Assembly: GCA_964353225.1 (NCBI GenBank)
Contig: CAYGVA010000087.1
Coordinates: forward strand, 1 to 15,336
Origin: PCC-6406 sp964353225
GTDB lineage: Bacteria; Cyanobacteriota; Cyanobacteriia; Phormidesmidales; Phormidesmidaceae
Reading direction: 5' to 3'
DNA: 15,336 nt
The notes under the pieces were generated by a model that was given only the letters and a program-made list of their open reading frames with translations, was not told where the DNA came from and made no database searches. Below, one piece after another: positions 1-8,026 of the stretch. Made by a program: the position numbers and the translations under genes. Numbering within the stretch: the stretch's first letter is position 1; each line of letters starts with the position of its first letter.

Positions 1-252
1 GTATACCCTGAGAGCTTTTGTTACTGCAATGCAGACTTTTCAAACAGCCTCTTAGATAAAGACTACGCAATCCTGCGGAAATTACGTTACCCAGTCCGGA
101 ACTCGACAGGCTGGCTAGAAACATTGGGCATAATGCAGTAGCTCCAAACGGCAAATTCTCTTTCCGTAAGTGCATTACCGCATTAGGCATCACAAGGTTC
201 TGGCTGAGACCCACCGTGTTGCGTTAACTCTGGTTGATAGTGCATTTTCCCT

Positions 253-1950
253 ATGAAGCTTTCGTCCCTGTTTCGCAAAACCCTGCTCGGTCAAACGCTA
301 TTGTTTGGTCTAGTGGTGGGTAGCTTGTCGCTCACCTCTGCCTTCAGTTTGCGATGGTATTTGGCTGGGGAATATACCAGTCGTGGGAGTGCGATCGCCC
401 GAGGGGTTGCCGGGGTCAGTCGGCAAGCCTTAGACAACCAATCTTTAGAGCTACTCCCCCAGCTTCTGAATGAATTTAAAGGGCTACAGGGTGTCGCCTA
501 TGTCTTTGTCACCTCGCCTGAGGGTGAACTCCTGGCCCATACCTTTACCCAAGAGATTCCAGACAACTTTCAACGGCCCAACTTCAACCCGAGTCAGCGG
601 GCTGCATCCCCCCCGTCTCAGCCGCGCTTCAACCGCCTCACCCACTCCCCTAATTTCGAAGATGGCCAAGGCCAAGTCTCGGTGGAATACATGACCATCG
701 CTCAAGTGGGCTATGTCATCAATCTTTCCTTCCCAATCCAGGGGGGAGACCTGGGCTATGTCTATGTGGGTATGGATCAAGTCCGCATGATTCAACAAAT
801 TCGGGCAGCGGCCTCTATCCAACTGTGGGTGATGCTGGGGTTATTTATCCTCAGTATCGTGGCAACCTATGTGATGGTGCAGCGGATTTCACACCCCCTT
901 AACCGACTCACAACCTATGCGCGCAATCTATCGGAGCGCAACTTCTCTGCCCCCCTAGCAATTCATAGCCAAGATGAAATCGGACTATTGGCCGCCACGA
1001 TGCAAACCATGGCCAATGATATTCAGCGGTTTATCCAGCAGTTAGAAAGCGCTCTTGATGAGTTGCAGAATACCCAAACCCAACTGATCCAAAGTGAGAA
1101 AATGTCGAGCTTGGGACAACTGGTCGCCGGAGTCGCCCATGAAATTAACAACCCCGTCAGTTTTATTGCCTGCAACATTAACTATGCCGAAAATTATGCC
1201 CATACGCTGATGACGCTGATTGAGCGCCATCAGTCAGCCGGGGATGGGCGATCGCTCAACCTTGATAGCCATGCAGAGGAGAGTGACCTAGAAGAGGTCG
1301 ATTTGGAGTTTGTCATCCAAGATTTTCCGAAGGTGTTGGGCTCGATGCGCCTCGGTTCTGAGCGCATCCGCAGTATTGTGCAGTCCCTGCGTAATTTCTC
1401 TCGCCTGGATGAGTCTGATGTCAAAGCTGTTGACATCCACGACGGGATTGATAGTACGTTGATGATTTTGAATAGTCGGCTCAAGGGTGATCTGCATCAA
1501 GCTCCGATTCAAGTGGTGAAGGCTTACGGTAAAGTCCCCCCAGTCGAGTGCTACGCCGGGCAACTCAACCAGGTCTTTATGAATATATTGAGTAATGCGA
1601 TTGATGCCTTAGGGGAAGCCCCCTTGCCCCAAGGGAAAACGCCCACCATTACCATCACGACCCGATGCACCCACCACCAGGCTTGCATTGAGATTCAAGA
1701 CAATGGTGGCGGCATGCCGCCAGCGGTGAAAGCCCACCTCTTTGACCCATTTTTTACCACCAAGCCCGTGGGCAAAGGTACGGGGCTGGGGTTATCCATT
1801 AGCTATCAGATTGTGGCAGAGCATCACCAGGGGCAGTTAACCTGTGATTCTGTACCTGGCCATGGCACCACTTTTTATATCAAGGTGCCCTTGAAACAGG
1901 GGGTTGGGGTCGCTAGTGCACCCCTTGCCCTGCCGCAAACCGTGGCATGA
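253..1950 (+). CDS. Membrane sensor histidine kinase (HPK4-like)
   Basis: A 565-residue sensor kinase that would autophosphorylate on His and pass the phosphate to a response regulator not encoded nearby. Hydrophobic segments at about 10-36 and 190-210 bracket an extracytoplasmic sensor domain (37-189) of unidentified ligand. A HAMP linker (211-262) and a short coiled coil lead to the H-box AGVAHEINNPVSF with phospho-acceptor H296. The ATPase domain shows the N-box (N444, N448), G1 box DNGGG (483-487), F-box DPFFTTK (498-504) and G2 box GKGTGLGLS (507-515). The H-box wording and the roughly 150-residue acidic spacer to the N-box, ending in RNFSRLDE, are typical of cyanobacterial HPK4 kinases. 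The ATG at 253 is chosen because it gives a basic N-terminus before TM1; no clear Shine-Dalgarno precedes it. The kinase assignment is firm; the signal sensed is unknown. Confidence 0.93.
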   Translation: MKLSSLFRKTLLGQTLLFGLVVGSLSLTSAFSLRWYLAGEYTSRGSAIARGVAGVSRQALDNQSLELLPQLLNEFKGLQGVAYVFVTSPEGELLAHTFTQEIPDNFQRPNFNPSQRAASPPSQPRFNRLTHSPNFEDGQGQVSVEYMTIAQVGYVINLSFPIQGGDLGYVYVGMDQVRMIQQIRAAASIQLWVMLGLFILSIVATYVMVQRISHPLNRLTTYARNLSERNFSAPLAIHSQDEIGLLAATMQTMANDIQRFIQQLESALDELQNTQTQLIQSEKMSSLGQLVAGVAHEINNPVSFIACNINYAENYAHTLMTLIERHQSAGDGRSLNLDSHAEESDLEEVDLEFVIQDFPKVLGSMRLGSERIRSIVQSLRNFSRLDESDVKAVDIHDGIDSTLMILNSRLKGDLHQAPIQVVKAYGKVPPVECYAGQLNQVFMNILSNAIDALGEAPLPQGKTPTITITTRCTHHQACIEIQDNGGGMPPAVKAHLFDPFFTTKPVGKGTGLGLSISYQIVAEHHQGQLTCDSVPGHGTTFYIKVPLKQGVGVASAPLALPQTVA

Positions 1951-1957
1951 ACGGGCC

Positions 1958-1978
1958 ACGGCCATTGCTTGTGGCCGT
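1958..1978. other. Hairpin after histidine kinase gene
   Basis: A perfect 7-bp inverted repeat, ACGGCCA (1958-1964) and TGGCCGT (1972-1978), with a 7-nt loop, starts 8 nt after the kinase stop codon. There is no T-tract after it, so it is not a classical intrinsic terminator. It could protect a 3' end or limit read-through into the lipoprotein gene. Confidence 0.45.
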
Positions 1979-2018
1979 CAATTGCCCCATAATGACGCCT
2001 GACCTGATGGGGCAATTG
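1979..2018 (+). promoter_or_regulatory. Hairpin covering the lipoprotein start region
   Basis: A perfect 12-bp inverted repeat, CAATTGCCCCAT (1979-1990) and ATGGGGCAATTG (2007-2018), with a 16-nt loop. It abuts the preceding hairpin and ends 2 nt before the ATG at 2021. The only G-rich ribosome-binding candidate for that gene (GGGG, 2009-2012) lies inside the 3' arm. In RNA the structure would hide the ribosome site; as DNA it could be an operator. The repeat is seen directly; the function is inferred. Confidence 0.45.
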
Positions 2019-2020
2019 CC

Positions 2021-2773
2021 ATGGTTACCTGGCTTAAGGGGTTAGCTCGGACCGTATTGCTAGTAACCCTGGTGATGTTAACCGGATGTTTGCAGTACGA
2101 CCTCGATATTCAGTTTGATAGCCAGACCCATGGCCAGATTGTCCAACATCTGCACTGGACAGCAGCCACGTCACCCCTATCTCCCACGCAATTAAGCGAT
2201 TGGCGGGGGCAATTGGCAACCCAGGTAAGAGCGGTCAGGGGAAAGGTGCAGTGGGCTGATTCAGAGACCTTAACGGTAACCGTACCGTTTAACAACGGCG
2301 CGGAACTGGAGCAGCGCTTCAATCAACTCTTTGATGGCAGCATCTCAGGATCGGGGCTAGTGCTACCCAGTGGTGAAACCGTTGCGGCCATTCTCCAGCT
2401 CACCCAAGGCAACTGGATTTTTGCGATCCGTAATCACCTGATGATTACCCTTGATCTCAGGGCTGTTCCCACCGGTGAGGAATTCGGTATTCCCATTTTT
2501 CAAGGGGTTGAGTTGCTGGCGGGGCAAGTGACCCTAACGACCCCTTGGGGGCTGCAACGGGTTGTCCCTGGTGATGAAGCCCCTATGTCTCTTGATGGGG
2601 GTGGGTTAAATCAGTGGAAACTGCGTCCTGGCCAGGTGAATCAAGTGGCAGCCGACTTTTGGGTGCCTAGCCCAATTGGCATCGGTGCGGCGGCGATCGC
2701 CCTATTGATAGGAATCGGCTATGGTCTGCGCTACCGCCTCGGGATCGGCATTGACCGACCGACTCTCGACTAG
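2021..2773 (+). CDS. DUF3153 family lipoprotein
   Basis: A 250-residue protein with a lipoprotein signal peptide: basic start (K6, R10), hydrophobic core 11-20, and lipobox L20-T21-G22-C23, so C23 should be lipidated and the N-terminus membrane-anchored. The motif LQYDLDIQFDSQTHGQIVQH right after the cysteine is characteristic of DUF3153 proteins conserved in cyanobacteria, which have no assigned biochemical role. A second hydrophobic stretch (about 218-238) followed by RYR suggests a C-terminal membrane helix with a short cytoplasmic tail. The gene is co-directional with the histidine kinase 70 bp upstream, but the gap is filled by two hairpins, so separate control is likely. It converges with hemH, with 31 bp between stops. 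The family call is from memory of the motif. Confidence 0.82.
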   Translation: MVTWLKGLARTVLLVTLVMLTGCLQYDLDIQFDSQTHGQIVQHLHWTAATSPLSPTQLSDWRGQLATQVRAVRGKVQWADSETLTVTVPFNNGAELEQRFNQLFDGSISGSGLVLPSGETVAAILQLTQGNWIFAIRNHLMITLDLRAVPTGEEFGIPIFQGVELLAGQVTLTTPWGLQRVVPGDEAPMSLDGGGLNQWKLRPGQVNQVAADFWVPSPIGIGAAAIALLIGIGYGLRYRLGIGIDRPTLD

Positions 2774-2804
2774 CGCAGTAGCGATCATGGTTGGGTGGCA
2801 ATCC

Positions 2805-3968
2805 CTAGAGCAACCCCGCTAGATGGAGGGGGCCATGGCCACTAAAGAGCTCAAACAGGAGCGCTAAAAACCCCACCATGGCTAGCCGTCCATTCCACAC
2901 CTCCGCAAAGGGCGTCAGGCCCCAAGCGGAGCGCTCCTGGGGATACAGCTTGAATTTCTTCTCCGGTTGCTCGACATCGGAGAATAGGCAACGCGGTGCG
3001 GCCAACGCCTCGGTCACCATATCCGCCATGTCGTCGATGAAGATGGGGTGGGTATTTAGGGCCGGAACGCGGCGAAATATGGGGATGCCAGCCTCATCCG
3101 CAATTTCCCGATATTCCATGTCAATTTCTTGCAGGGTCTCGATGTGCTCAGAGACAAAGCTAATGGGCACAACCACCAAGGCATCGACCTTCTGTTCGGC
3201 CAGTTCTTCAATCGCATCTTCGGTATAGGGCTGTAACCATTCCACCGGACCCACCCGGCTTTGGTACGCCAGGGTATGGGCATTGGGACGACCCAGCCCC
3301 TGCATGATCAGCTCAACGCAATGTTCCATCTGCCGCTGGTAGGGGTCACCAGCTTCTTCTACGTAGCTCACCGGTACGCCGTGGGCACTAAAGAAAATAT
3401 GGCCCCGATCCGGATCCGGAAGTTGATCCAGCTCTTGGGTAATGAGGTCAACCATCGCCCTGACATAACCTGGCCGAGCATACCAAGACGGAATTAGGGT
3501 ATAGCGAATATCGGCAAGCTGGGGTTCTTCTTGCCAGATTTTTTCTAACAGACGAAAGCTTGACCCACTGGTGCTGATGGAAAATTGAGGATAGAGGGGT
3601 AGAACCACCAGTTCTTCGATTTGATCGCGCTTGATGCGGGCGATCGCCTCCTCGGTAAAGGGATACCAATAGCGCATCCCAATATAAATTTGGGCGGGAT
3701 TACCTTGCCGCTCTAAACTGGCTTGCAAGGCGACACCCTGCTCTTCGGTAATGCGTCGCAGCGGAGAGCCGCCGCCAATTTGGCTGTAATTGTCTTGGGA
3801 ACGCTTGGCCCGACTCGTCGAAATCAACCAGGCCAAAGGCTTCTGCAACCAGGACACCGGCAACCGGATAATCTCCGGATCCGAAAACAAGTTAAACAAA
3901 AAGGGACGCACATCCTCAAGTTGTTCTGGCCCCCCCAAGTTCAGCAGTAAAACCCCTACACGGCCCAT
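2805..3968 (-). CDS. hemH: Ferrochelatase with C-terminal CAB-like domain
   Basis: A 387-residue protoporphyrin IX ferrochelatase, which inserts Fe2+ into protoporphyrin to make haem, the branch competing with chlorophyll synthesis. The N-terminal GVLLLNLGGP (5-14), the catalytic-histidine motif FSAHGVP (H196) and the second active-site motif FVSEHIETL (E274) are all intact. After a linker of about 20 residues, residues 351-375 (LTPFAEVWNGRLAMVGFLALL) form a helix with the ExxNGRxAM signature (E356, N359, R361) of chlorophyll a/b-binding and high-light-inducible proteins. This extension is standard in cyanobacterial and plastid type enzymes and tethers the enzyme to thylakoid membranes and pigment. 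Length is normal for that class. It is divergent from pdxA, so the roughly 190-bp gap between their starts must hold both promoters. Confidence 0.97.
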   Translation of the reverse strand: MGRVGVLLLNLGGPEQLEDVRPFLFNLFSDPEIIRLPVSWLQKPLAWLISTSRAKRSQDNYSQIGGGSPLRRITEEQGVALQASLERQGNPAQIYIGMRYWYPFTEEAIARIKRDQIEELVVLPLYPQFSISTSGSSFRLLEKIWQEEPQLADIRYTLIPSWYARPGYVRAMVDLITQELDQLPDPDRGHIFFSAHGVPVSYVEEAGDPYQRQMEHCVELIMQGLGRPNAHTLAYQSRVGPVEWLQPYTEDAIEELAEQKVDALVVVPISFVSEHIETLQEIDMEYREIADEAGIPIFRRVPALNTHPIFIDDMADMVTEALAAPRCLFSDVEQPEKKFKLYPQERSAWGLTPFAEVWNGRLAMVGFLALLFELFSGHGPLHLAGLL

Positions 3969-4156
3969 GATATTTCTGTGTCCTAAACGTCTCGGTATTC
4001 GTTAAGCGTTATCGTAGCAATTGACTTTTGCTGGCCTGAGCTGGGCTCGTGTTGGCTTGATGGCTGGCTTCACCAGGCAGAATATCAATGCATCAGCAGC
4101 CTTAAGGAAGTCTTCTTATTCTAGACCAGGTCCGTCCTTTGCCTAGGGAAATTCCC

Positions 4157-5215
4157 ATGTCCATTGAGCCCTTAGCCCCTCTACCGTCTCAGCCTCGCGC
4201 CAAAATCGCCTTAACCCTGGGGGATCCAGCCGGGATTGGGCCAGAAGTGGTCGCTAAAGCTTTAGGCAGTCTCCCACTGCAAGGGGCTGAGATCACGGTC
4301 GTTGGGGATGCGGCCCTATTGGGGACAGGGGAACAATCGCTGCTGGCGCAGATTAATCGCCAGGAAATTGCCCTGCAATCATTGCCAGTGAGCGGCTGTG
4401 ACGCAGCTAGCCTTTGCCCTGGCGCACCCACCATTGCCACGGGTCACGCCAGTTTTGTCTGGTTGCAGCGGGCGATCGCCGGTGCCCTAACGGGCCAGTT
4501 TGATGCGGTTGTCACCGGCCCCATTGCCAAGGCCGTTTGGCACCAAGCGGGCCATGATTATCCAGGGCAAACGGAAGTCCTAGCGGAGGGGGCGGGAGTG
4601 CGTGGTTTCGCGATGGCCTTTGCCGCGCGATCGCCCCATACCGGTTGGTCTTTGCGCACCCTGTTAGCAACAACCCATATCCCCCTAAAGGCCGTACCCG
4701 AGAGCCTCTCCCCAGACTTGATGACCCAAAAGCTCGATCTATTAATCAAGGGTCTAGCCCAGGATTTTGGGGTGAGCCAGCCGCGCATTGCCGTTGCGGG
4801 GCTGAATCCCCACAGCGGGGAAGCGGGGAAGCTCGGGACGGAGGAGCAAGATTGGTTGATCCCCTGGCTGGAAGCCCAGCGATCGCGCCACCCTGGCCTG
4901 ACCTTAGATGGCCCGATTCCCCCCGATACGCTATGGGTAGGAGCGGGTCAGGCTTGGTACCGAAATCGTCAGGCCAGTCCCTATGACGCTTACCTAGCGC
5001 TTTACCATGACCAAGGATTGATTCCGGTGAAGTTAATGGCGTTTGATCGGGCCGTCAACTTCACCATGGGGCTTCCCTTTGTGCGCACTTCCCCTGACCA
5101 TGGCACCGCCTTTGACATTGCCGGAAAGGGTATTGCCCAAGCCGACAGTATGGTCGCGGCGATTCAACTGGCGATCGAGCTGGTTCACCATCGTCGTCAA
5201 TTTCGGTCCCCTTAG
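4157..5215 (+). CDS. pdxA: 4-hydroxythreonine-4-phosphate dehydrogenase
   Basis: A 352-residue PdxA, which oxidises 4-phosphohydroxy-L-threonine to the amino-ketone that PdxJ condenses with deoxyxylulose phosphate in the DXP-dependent route to pyridoxal 5'-phosphate. The N-terminal TLGDPAGIGPEV (20-31), the metal-binding histidines in TTHIPLKAVPE (H174), GLNPHSGE (H219) and YHDQGLIPVK (H284), and the C-terminal TSPDHGTAFDIAGKG (311-325) are canonical. I chose the ATG at 4157, with TAGGGA about 7 nt upstream, over an in-frame TTG at 4139 that would add six residues. The protein is soluble and expected to be a cytoplasmic homodimer. Three HIP1 octamers inside the gene mark it as native backbone sequence. 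Confidence 0.95.
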   Translation: MSIEPLAPLPSQPRAKIALTLGDPAGIGPEVVAKALGSLPLQGAEITVVGDAALLGTGEQSLLAQINRQEIALQSLPVSGCDAASLCPGAPTIATGHASFVWLQRAIAGALTGQFDAVVTGPIAKAVWHQAGHDYPGQTEVLAEGAGVRGFAMAFAARSPHTGWSLRTLLATTHIPLKAVPESLSPDLMTQKLDLLIKGLAQDFGVSQPRIAVAGLNPHSGEAGKLGTEEQDWLIPWLEAQRSRHPGLTLDGPIPPDTLWVGAGQAWYRNRQASPYDAYLALYHDQGLIPVKLMAFDRAVNFTMGLPFVRTSPDHGTAFDIAGKGIAQADSMVAAIQLAIELVHHRRQFRSP

Positions 5216-5242
5216 CATGGTTTACTGGCCATTATTAGCCAC

Positions 5243-5262
5243 GTTGTTCATTGTTGTTCATT
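5243..5262. repeat. Tandem 10-bp direct repeat upstream of glycosyltransferase
   Basis: GTTGTTCATT occurs twice head to tail (5243-5252 and 5253-5262), about 90 bp before the glycosyltransferase start. One-helical-turn spacing puts both copies on the same face of the DNA, as for dimeric response-regulator sites. No regulator can be named. Confidence 0.5.
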
Positions 5263-5350
5263 GCTCTGCCTATGAGCCCTCTGTAAAGTAACTGCGCAAA
5301 GGCTAAGAGAACCAGAATTATCTTGCATTGAGACGGAATTCTACTGCCCA

Positions 5351-7030
5351 ATGAAACGTTCCCATCCCCAATTCTTGTCTCCAGAGACCATAAGGGCCAA
5401 CATCGATATCTCATGGATCTCTGTGGCTGTGGTTCTGATATGCCAAGGCGTCTTGCTATTGCTTTGTAATGTCAAAACCAGTTTGATGGCCCATGACGAA
5501 GGTTGGTACACCACGCTTGCGTTGGGAATGGTGCGCAACCAAGACTGGCTCACCCCAACTTGGTGGGGGCAGTTGATGTATGACAAAACTTCAGGTCTTC
5601 ACTGGCTCATCGCTACGTCCTTAAGTGTTTTTGGGGCAACTGAGACCGCAGCGCGTTTGCCATCCGGTATTGCCTGCCTCATTAGCATCGGCTTGATGTA
5701 CTGCATTGGAGTTTCTTTGCTGGGCGAAAGAGCATCTGTATTGGGTTGCCTTTGTTTAAGCACCATCTTTGTTTGGACCCAATATGGCCAACTCGCAACG
5801 CAAGATGTCCCCTTAATCAGTATTGAGCTAATTTGCATCTGGGCGCTATTACACGCTGAACTTTTTCCTCAACATCGTCGTCCGCTGGGATTTCTATCAG
5901 GTCTATGTTTAGGGATTGGCTTTTTTGTCAAAGGGTTTATGGTGGCGTTACCCGCGCTGGCCTTGCTGCCCTATCTGATTTTCGAAAACCGTAGACATAA
6001 GCACCTATTTAACCCAGGGCTTTATCTCGGATTATTGACAGGGGGAGTCACCGTTCTGTTCTGGTTTTGGCAGCTTTGGCAAGCCCATGGAAGATTACCC
6101 TTTGACCAACTTTTTGGCGTTTTAGCCCTGGCTGCATCTGATGATTACCATGGCGTGGGTCCCTTATATTACCTTTGGAATATCCCGTCATCCTTCCTGC
6201 CTTGGACGCCCATTGCTCTATTAGGAATTTTTCAAATCTGGCGTCATCGCCAGATCGACAGAAAATGGCTGTTGATGGGCTACCCTGTGGCTCTATTGAT
6301 AATGCTGCAAGTTTTCCCGACTAAGACGCCATATTATCCTCTGCAAATTTATCCATTTCTAGGATTGTATTCAGGCTTTGCACTCTCTAATCTATTTCGT
6401 TCAAAACCATTATCTAGAGTGCGAGTTAGACCGATACTAAAGGTTATTGCTATCTTCTATGGCTGCATCGGTCTGATTCTATTCATTGCCGGTATTTCCC
6501 TGGGATTAAGTATAGTTTTGAATCAAAATTTCCTGAGCCTAGAGCAGGATCCGAGACGCTTCGTTTATATCCTGCTTGCATTAGCAATGGGCATCAGTTG
6601 GATGGGATTTTTGTGGTTGGTTTTCAAAAGCTTGCCTGGGCATCCATTGCATACCTGGCGACAGATCAGGCTGGAACTCTTTTCTCTATTGATTGGCCCA
6701 TGGTTGGTGATTGCCATTGCCGGTACATCAGGACTGATCGGCGATTACAATGCTGATATCAAGGCTTTTTGTCAGCAACCCCATATTGCAAATGTATTAA
6801 GCTCCCACTCCATCGATATTGTTGTCAAAGAGGTAGATCGCGAACGCCACAAGATCTGGATACTAACCTCTTTTTATACTCAAACATGGGGAGAGCACTT
6901 TTCAGATCTAGAGGCCCTCCCTCCAAACCACTATGCCTGGGTCAGCCCCGAATTCTTACAGGATCTGGCCGTTGACTACGAAAGCATCGACACCATCCGT
7001 AACTGGACTTTAGCCAGAAAGGTGAGCTAA
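5351..7030 (+). CDS. ArnT/PMT-like membrane glycosyltransferase
   Basis: A 559-residue polytopic protein of the dolichyl-phosphate-mannose-mannosyltransferase/ArnT superfamily (GT-C fold), which moves sugars from polyprenyl-phosphate carriers on the outer face of the plasma membrane. TM1 (about 23-40) is followed by the diagnostic first periplasmic loop: HDEGWYTTLALGM with the catalytic-type acidic residue(s) D49/E50, then QDWLTPTWWG, the DKTSGLHW segment with K79, and ARLPSG (101-106). About ten further hydrophobic segments follow, then a C-terminal soluble domain of about 90 residues. Donor and acceptor cannot be read from the sequence; lipid A, S-layer or extracellular polysaccharide targets are all possible. 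The gene looks AT-richer than its neighbours and lacks HIP1 sites, which fits acquired or fast-evolving surface genes. It converges with a methyltransferase gene (35 bp between stops). Confidence 0.85.
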   Translation: MKRSHPQFLSPETIRANIDISWISVAVVLICQGVLLLLCNVKTSLMAHDEGWYTTLALGMVRNQDWLTPTWWGQLMYDKTSGLHWLIATSLSVFGATETAARLPSGIACLISIGLMYCIGVSLLGERASVLGCLCLSTIFVWTQYGQLATQDVPLISIELICIWALLHAELFPQHRRPLGFLSGLCLGIGFFVKGFMVALPALALLPYLIFENRRHKHLFNPGLYLGLLTGGVTVLFWFWQLWQAHGRLPFDQLFGVLALAASDDYHGVGPLYYLWNIPSSFLPWTPIALLGIFQIWRHRQIDRKWLLMGYPVALLIMLQVFPTKTPYYPLQIYPFLGLYSGFALSNLFRSKPLSRVRVRPILKVIAIFYGCIGLILFIAGISLGLSIVLNQNFLSLEQDPRRFVYILLALAMGISWMGFLWLVFKSLPGHPLHTWRQIRLELFSLLIGPWLVIAIAGTSGLIGDYNADIKAFCQQPHIANVLSSHSIDIVVKEVDRERHKIWILTSFYTQTWGEHFSDLEALPPNHYAWVSPEFLQDLAVDYESIDTIRNWTLARKVS

Positions 7031-7065
7031 ATCTTCGATGTTTAGAAGGTGCCTACAGGTGAACA

Positions 7066-7797
7066 TCAACGGCGTCCATAGATTTGCAAAGAGCCGCCTA
7101 TTTCTTTGACAATCGGTATATTTTCCAGCAGGTGACTGAGCCGATCAACAGCTGAAATCCAACCGTCAGGGACGCCGGGATGAAGAAAATCAAAAGGAGT
7201 CACATTGACGGATTGAAAACCGATGCCTTTCAACCGCCGAGCAATACGCCAGCGAAAGAATGCGGTTTCGTCGGGAGAATTCTGTAGTTTTTTTCCGATG
7301 AATTTGATGTTTTTTTCAATGGCAATTTGTGGATTCATCATGTTGGGCTCAGTGAAAAAAAAGTGTCCGCCAGGCTTTAGAATCCTGTATAGCTCTGGCA
7401 AGGTTGAGTTGAGTTCAAAATGATGTAAGACAGCATTGCCGACGACAGCATCAAAACTCTTATCCTCAAAAGGAAGTCGAGTGACGTCACCTTCGATGAT
7501 TTTGACGTTGGGAAAATGACTTAATTTCTGGTTGGCAATGGCAACCTGTTTGGGCGCAATTTCAATGCCGGTTACCGATGCACGCGATTTTGCCAGGCGC
7601 ATTGTAAATTCACCGTTGCCAGCACCAGGCTCTAAAACTGCTTTGCCCGGTTCAAGGTGCCCATAGCGTGTCGCCAATTCGCCTCGCTGATCAATTCTCA
7701 GTTGACCCGCTTTTGTGACTGATCCCCACCATACAGAACCGAGTTCATCAGCGAGTTGATTAAAATGCTCACGTTCCCGCTCACTACGCGTCTGCAT
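7066..7797 (-). CDS. Class I SAM-dependent methyltransferase
   Basis: A 243-residue methyltransferase with a Rossmann-like SAM fold (Methyltransf_11/25 type). Motif I is VLEPGAGNGEF (54-64), with the acidic end of strand 2 at E79 (VTGIEI), motif II-like EGDVTRLPF (D104), motif IV FDAVVGNAVLHHFE (115-128), and the post-motif KPGGHFFFTEPN (141-152). The C-terminal part (about 155-243) carries basic residues and probably selects the acceptor. No membrane segment is seen, so it is cytoplasmic. The acceptor is unknown; isoprenoid quinone, lipid-linked sugar or small-molecule substrates are all compatible. It is convergent with the glycosyltransferase and divergent from the M23 peptidase gene. Like the glycosyltransferase it is AT-rich relative to flanking genes, so the two may have arrived together. 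Confidence 0.85.
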   Translation of the reverse strand: MQTRSEREREHFNQLADELGSVWWGSVTKAGQLRIDQRGELATRYGHLEPGKAVLEPGAGNGEFTMRLAKSRASVTGIEIAPKQVAIANQKLSHFPNVKIIEGDVTRLPFEDKSFDAVVGNAVLHHFELNSTLPELYRILKPGGHFFFTEPNMMNPQIAIEKNIKFIGKKLQNSPDETAFFRWRIARRLKGIGFQSVNVTPFDFLHPGVPDGWISAVDRLSHLLENIPIVKEIGGSLQIYGRR

Positions 7798-7847
7798 CGA
7801 AAATCATGCCCGTCAAAGTTATCTAATTTAGAATATCAGGCTCCTTG

Positions 7848-7885
7848 CTTAGAACACCTAGGAGACCGCTCTGATCCTTAGAACA
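7848..7885. repeat. Direct repeat CTTAGAACA in divergent promoter region
   Basis: CTTAGAACA occurs at 7848-7856 and again at 7877-7885 (29 bp start to start) between the divergent methyltransferase and M23 peptidase genes. The spacing is close to three helical turns. It may be a paired regulator site, or chance. Confidence 0.35.
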
Positions 7886-7906
7886 GAGGCAAATTGAGTC
7901 GCAGCC

Positions 7907-7950
7907 TTGCCCTAACTGGACTGATGACTGCTATAGTTCATATGAACTAT
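7907..7950 (+). promoter_or_regulatory. Promoter with 18-bp palindromic operator candidate
   Basis: A perfect 18-bp palindrome, ATAGTTCATATGAACTAT (7933-7950), overlaps a good -10 hexamer TATAGT (7932-7937). TTGCCC (7907-7912) could serve as -35 with a 19-bp spacer. The site is upstream of the M23 peptidase gene on the plus strand. A repressor dimer bound here would block RNA polymerase. The palindrome is certain; promoter and operator roles are inferred. Confidence 0.5.
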
Positions 7951-8026
7951 TTGCGCGGGTTGAGGCATGGGCTGTTATGTGCATTTTAGGGTTTTGAGTT
8001 TTTGGATGGTTGTTCTCGGAGGTGGC

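Noticed and set aside
1..141. Open plus-strand frame from the left edge ending TAG at 139-141
   Set aside because: The 46-residue peptide shows no recognisable motif and crosses the IS-end-like sequence; most likely a chance open frame.
170..186. NtcA-like site near CCGTAAGTGCATTACCG upstream of the kinase
   Set aside because: GTA and TAC are separated by 7 rather than 8 bases, and no suitable -10 follows at the right distance.
484..822. 112-residue minus-strand frame inside the histidine kinase gene
   Set aside because: Fully antisense to a well-supported kinase gene, with no domain signature of its own.
5246..5263. Tandem repeat read as a true HLR1 (RpaB) site
   Set aside because: The spacing fits, but the repeats read GTTCATTG and lack the ACA core, so the RpaB assignment was not made; kept only as an unassigned repeat.
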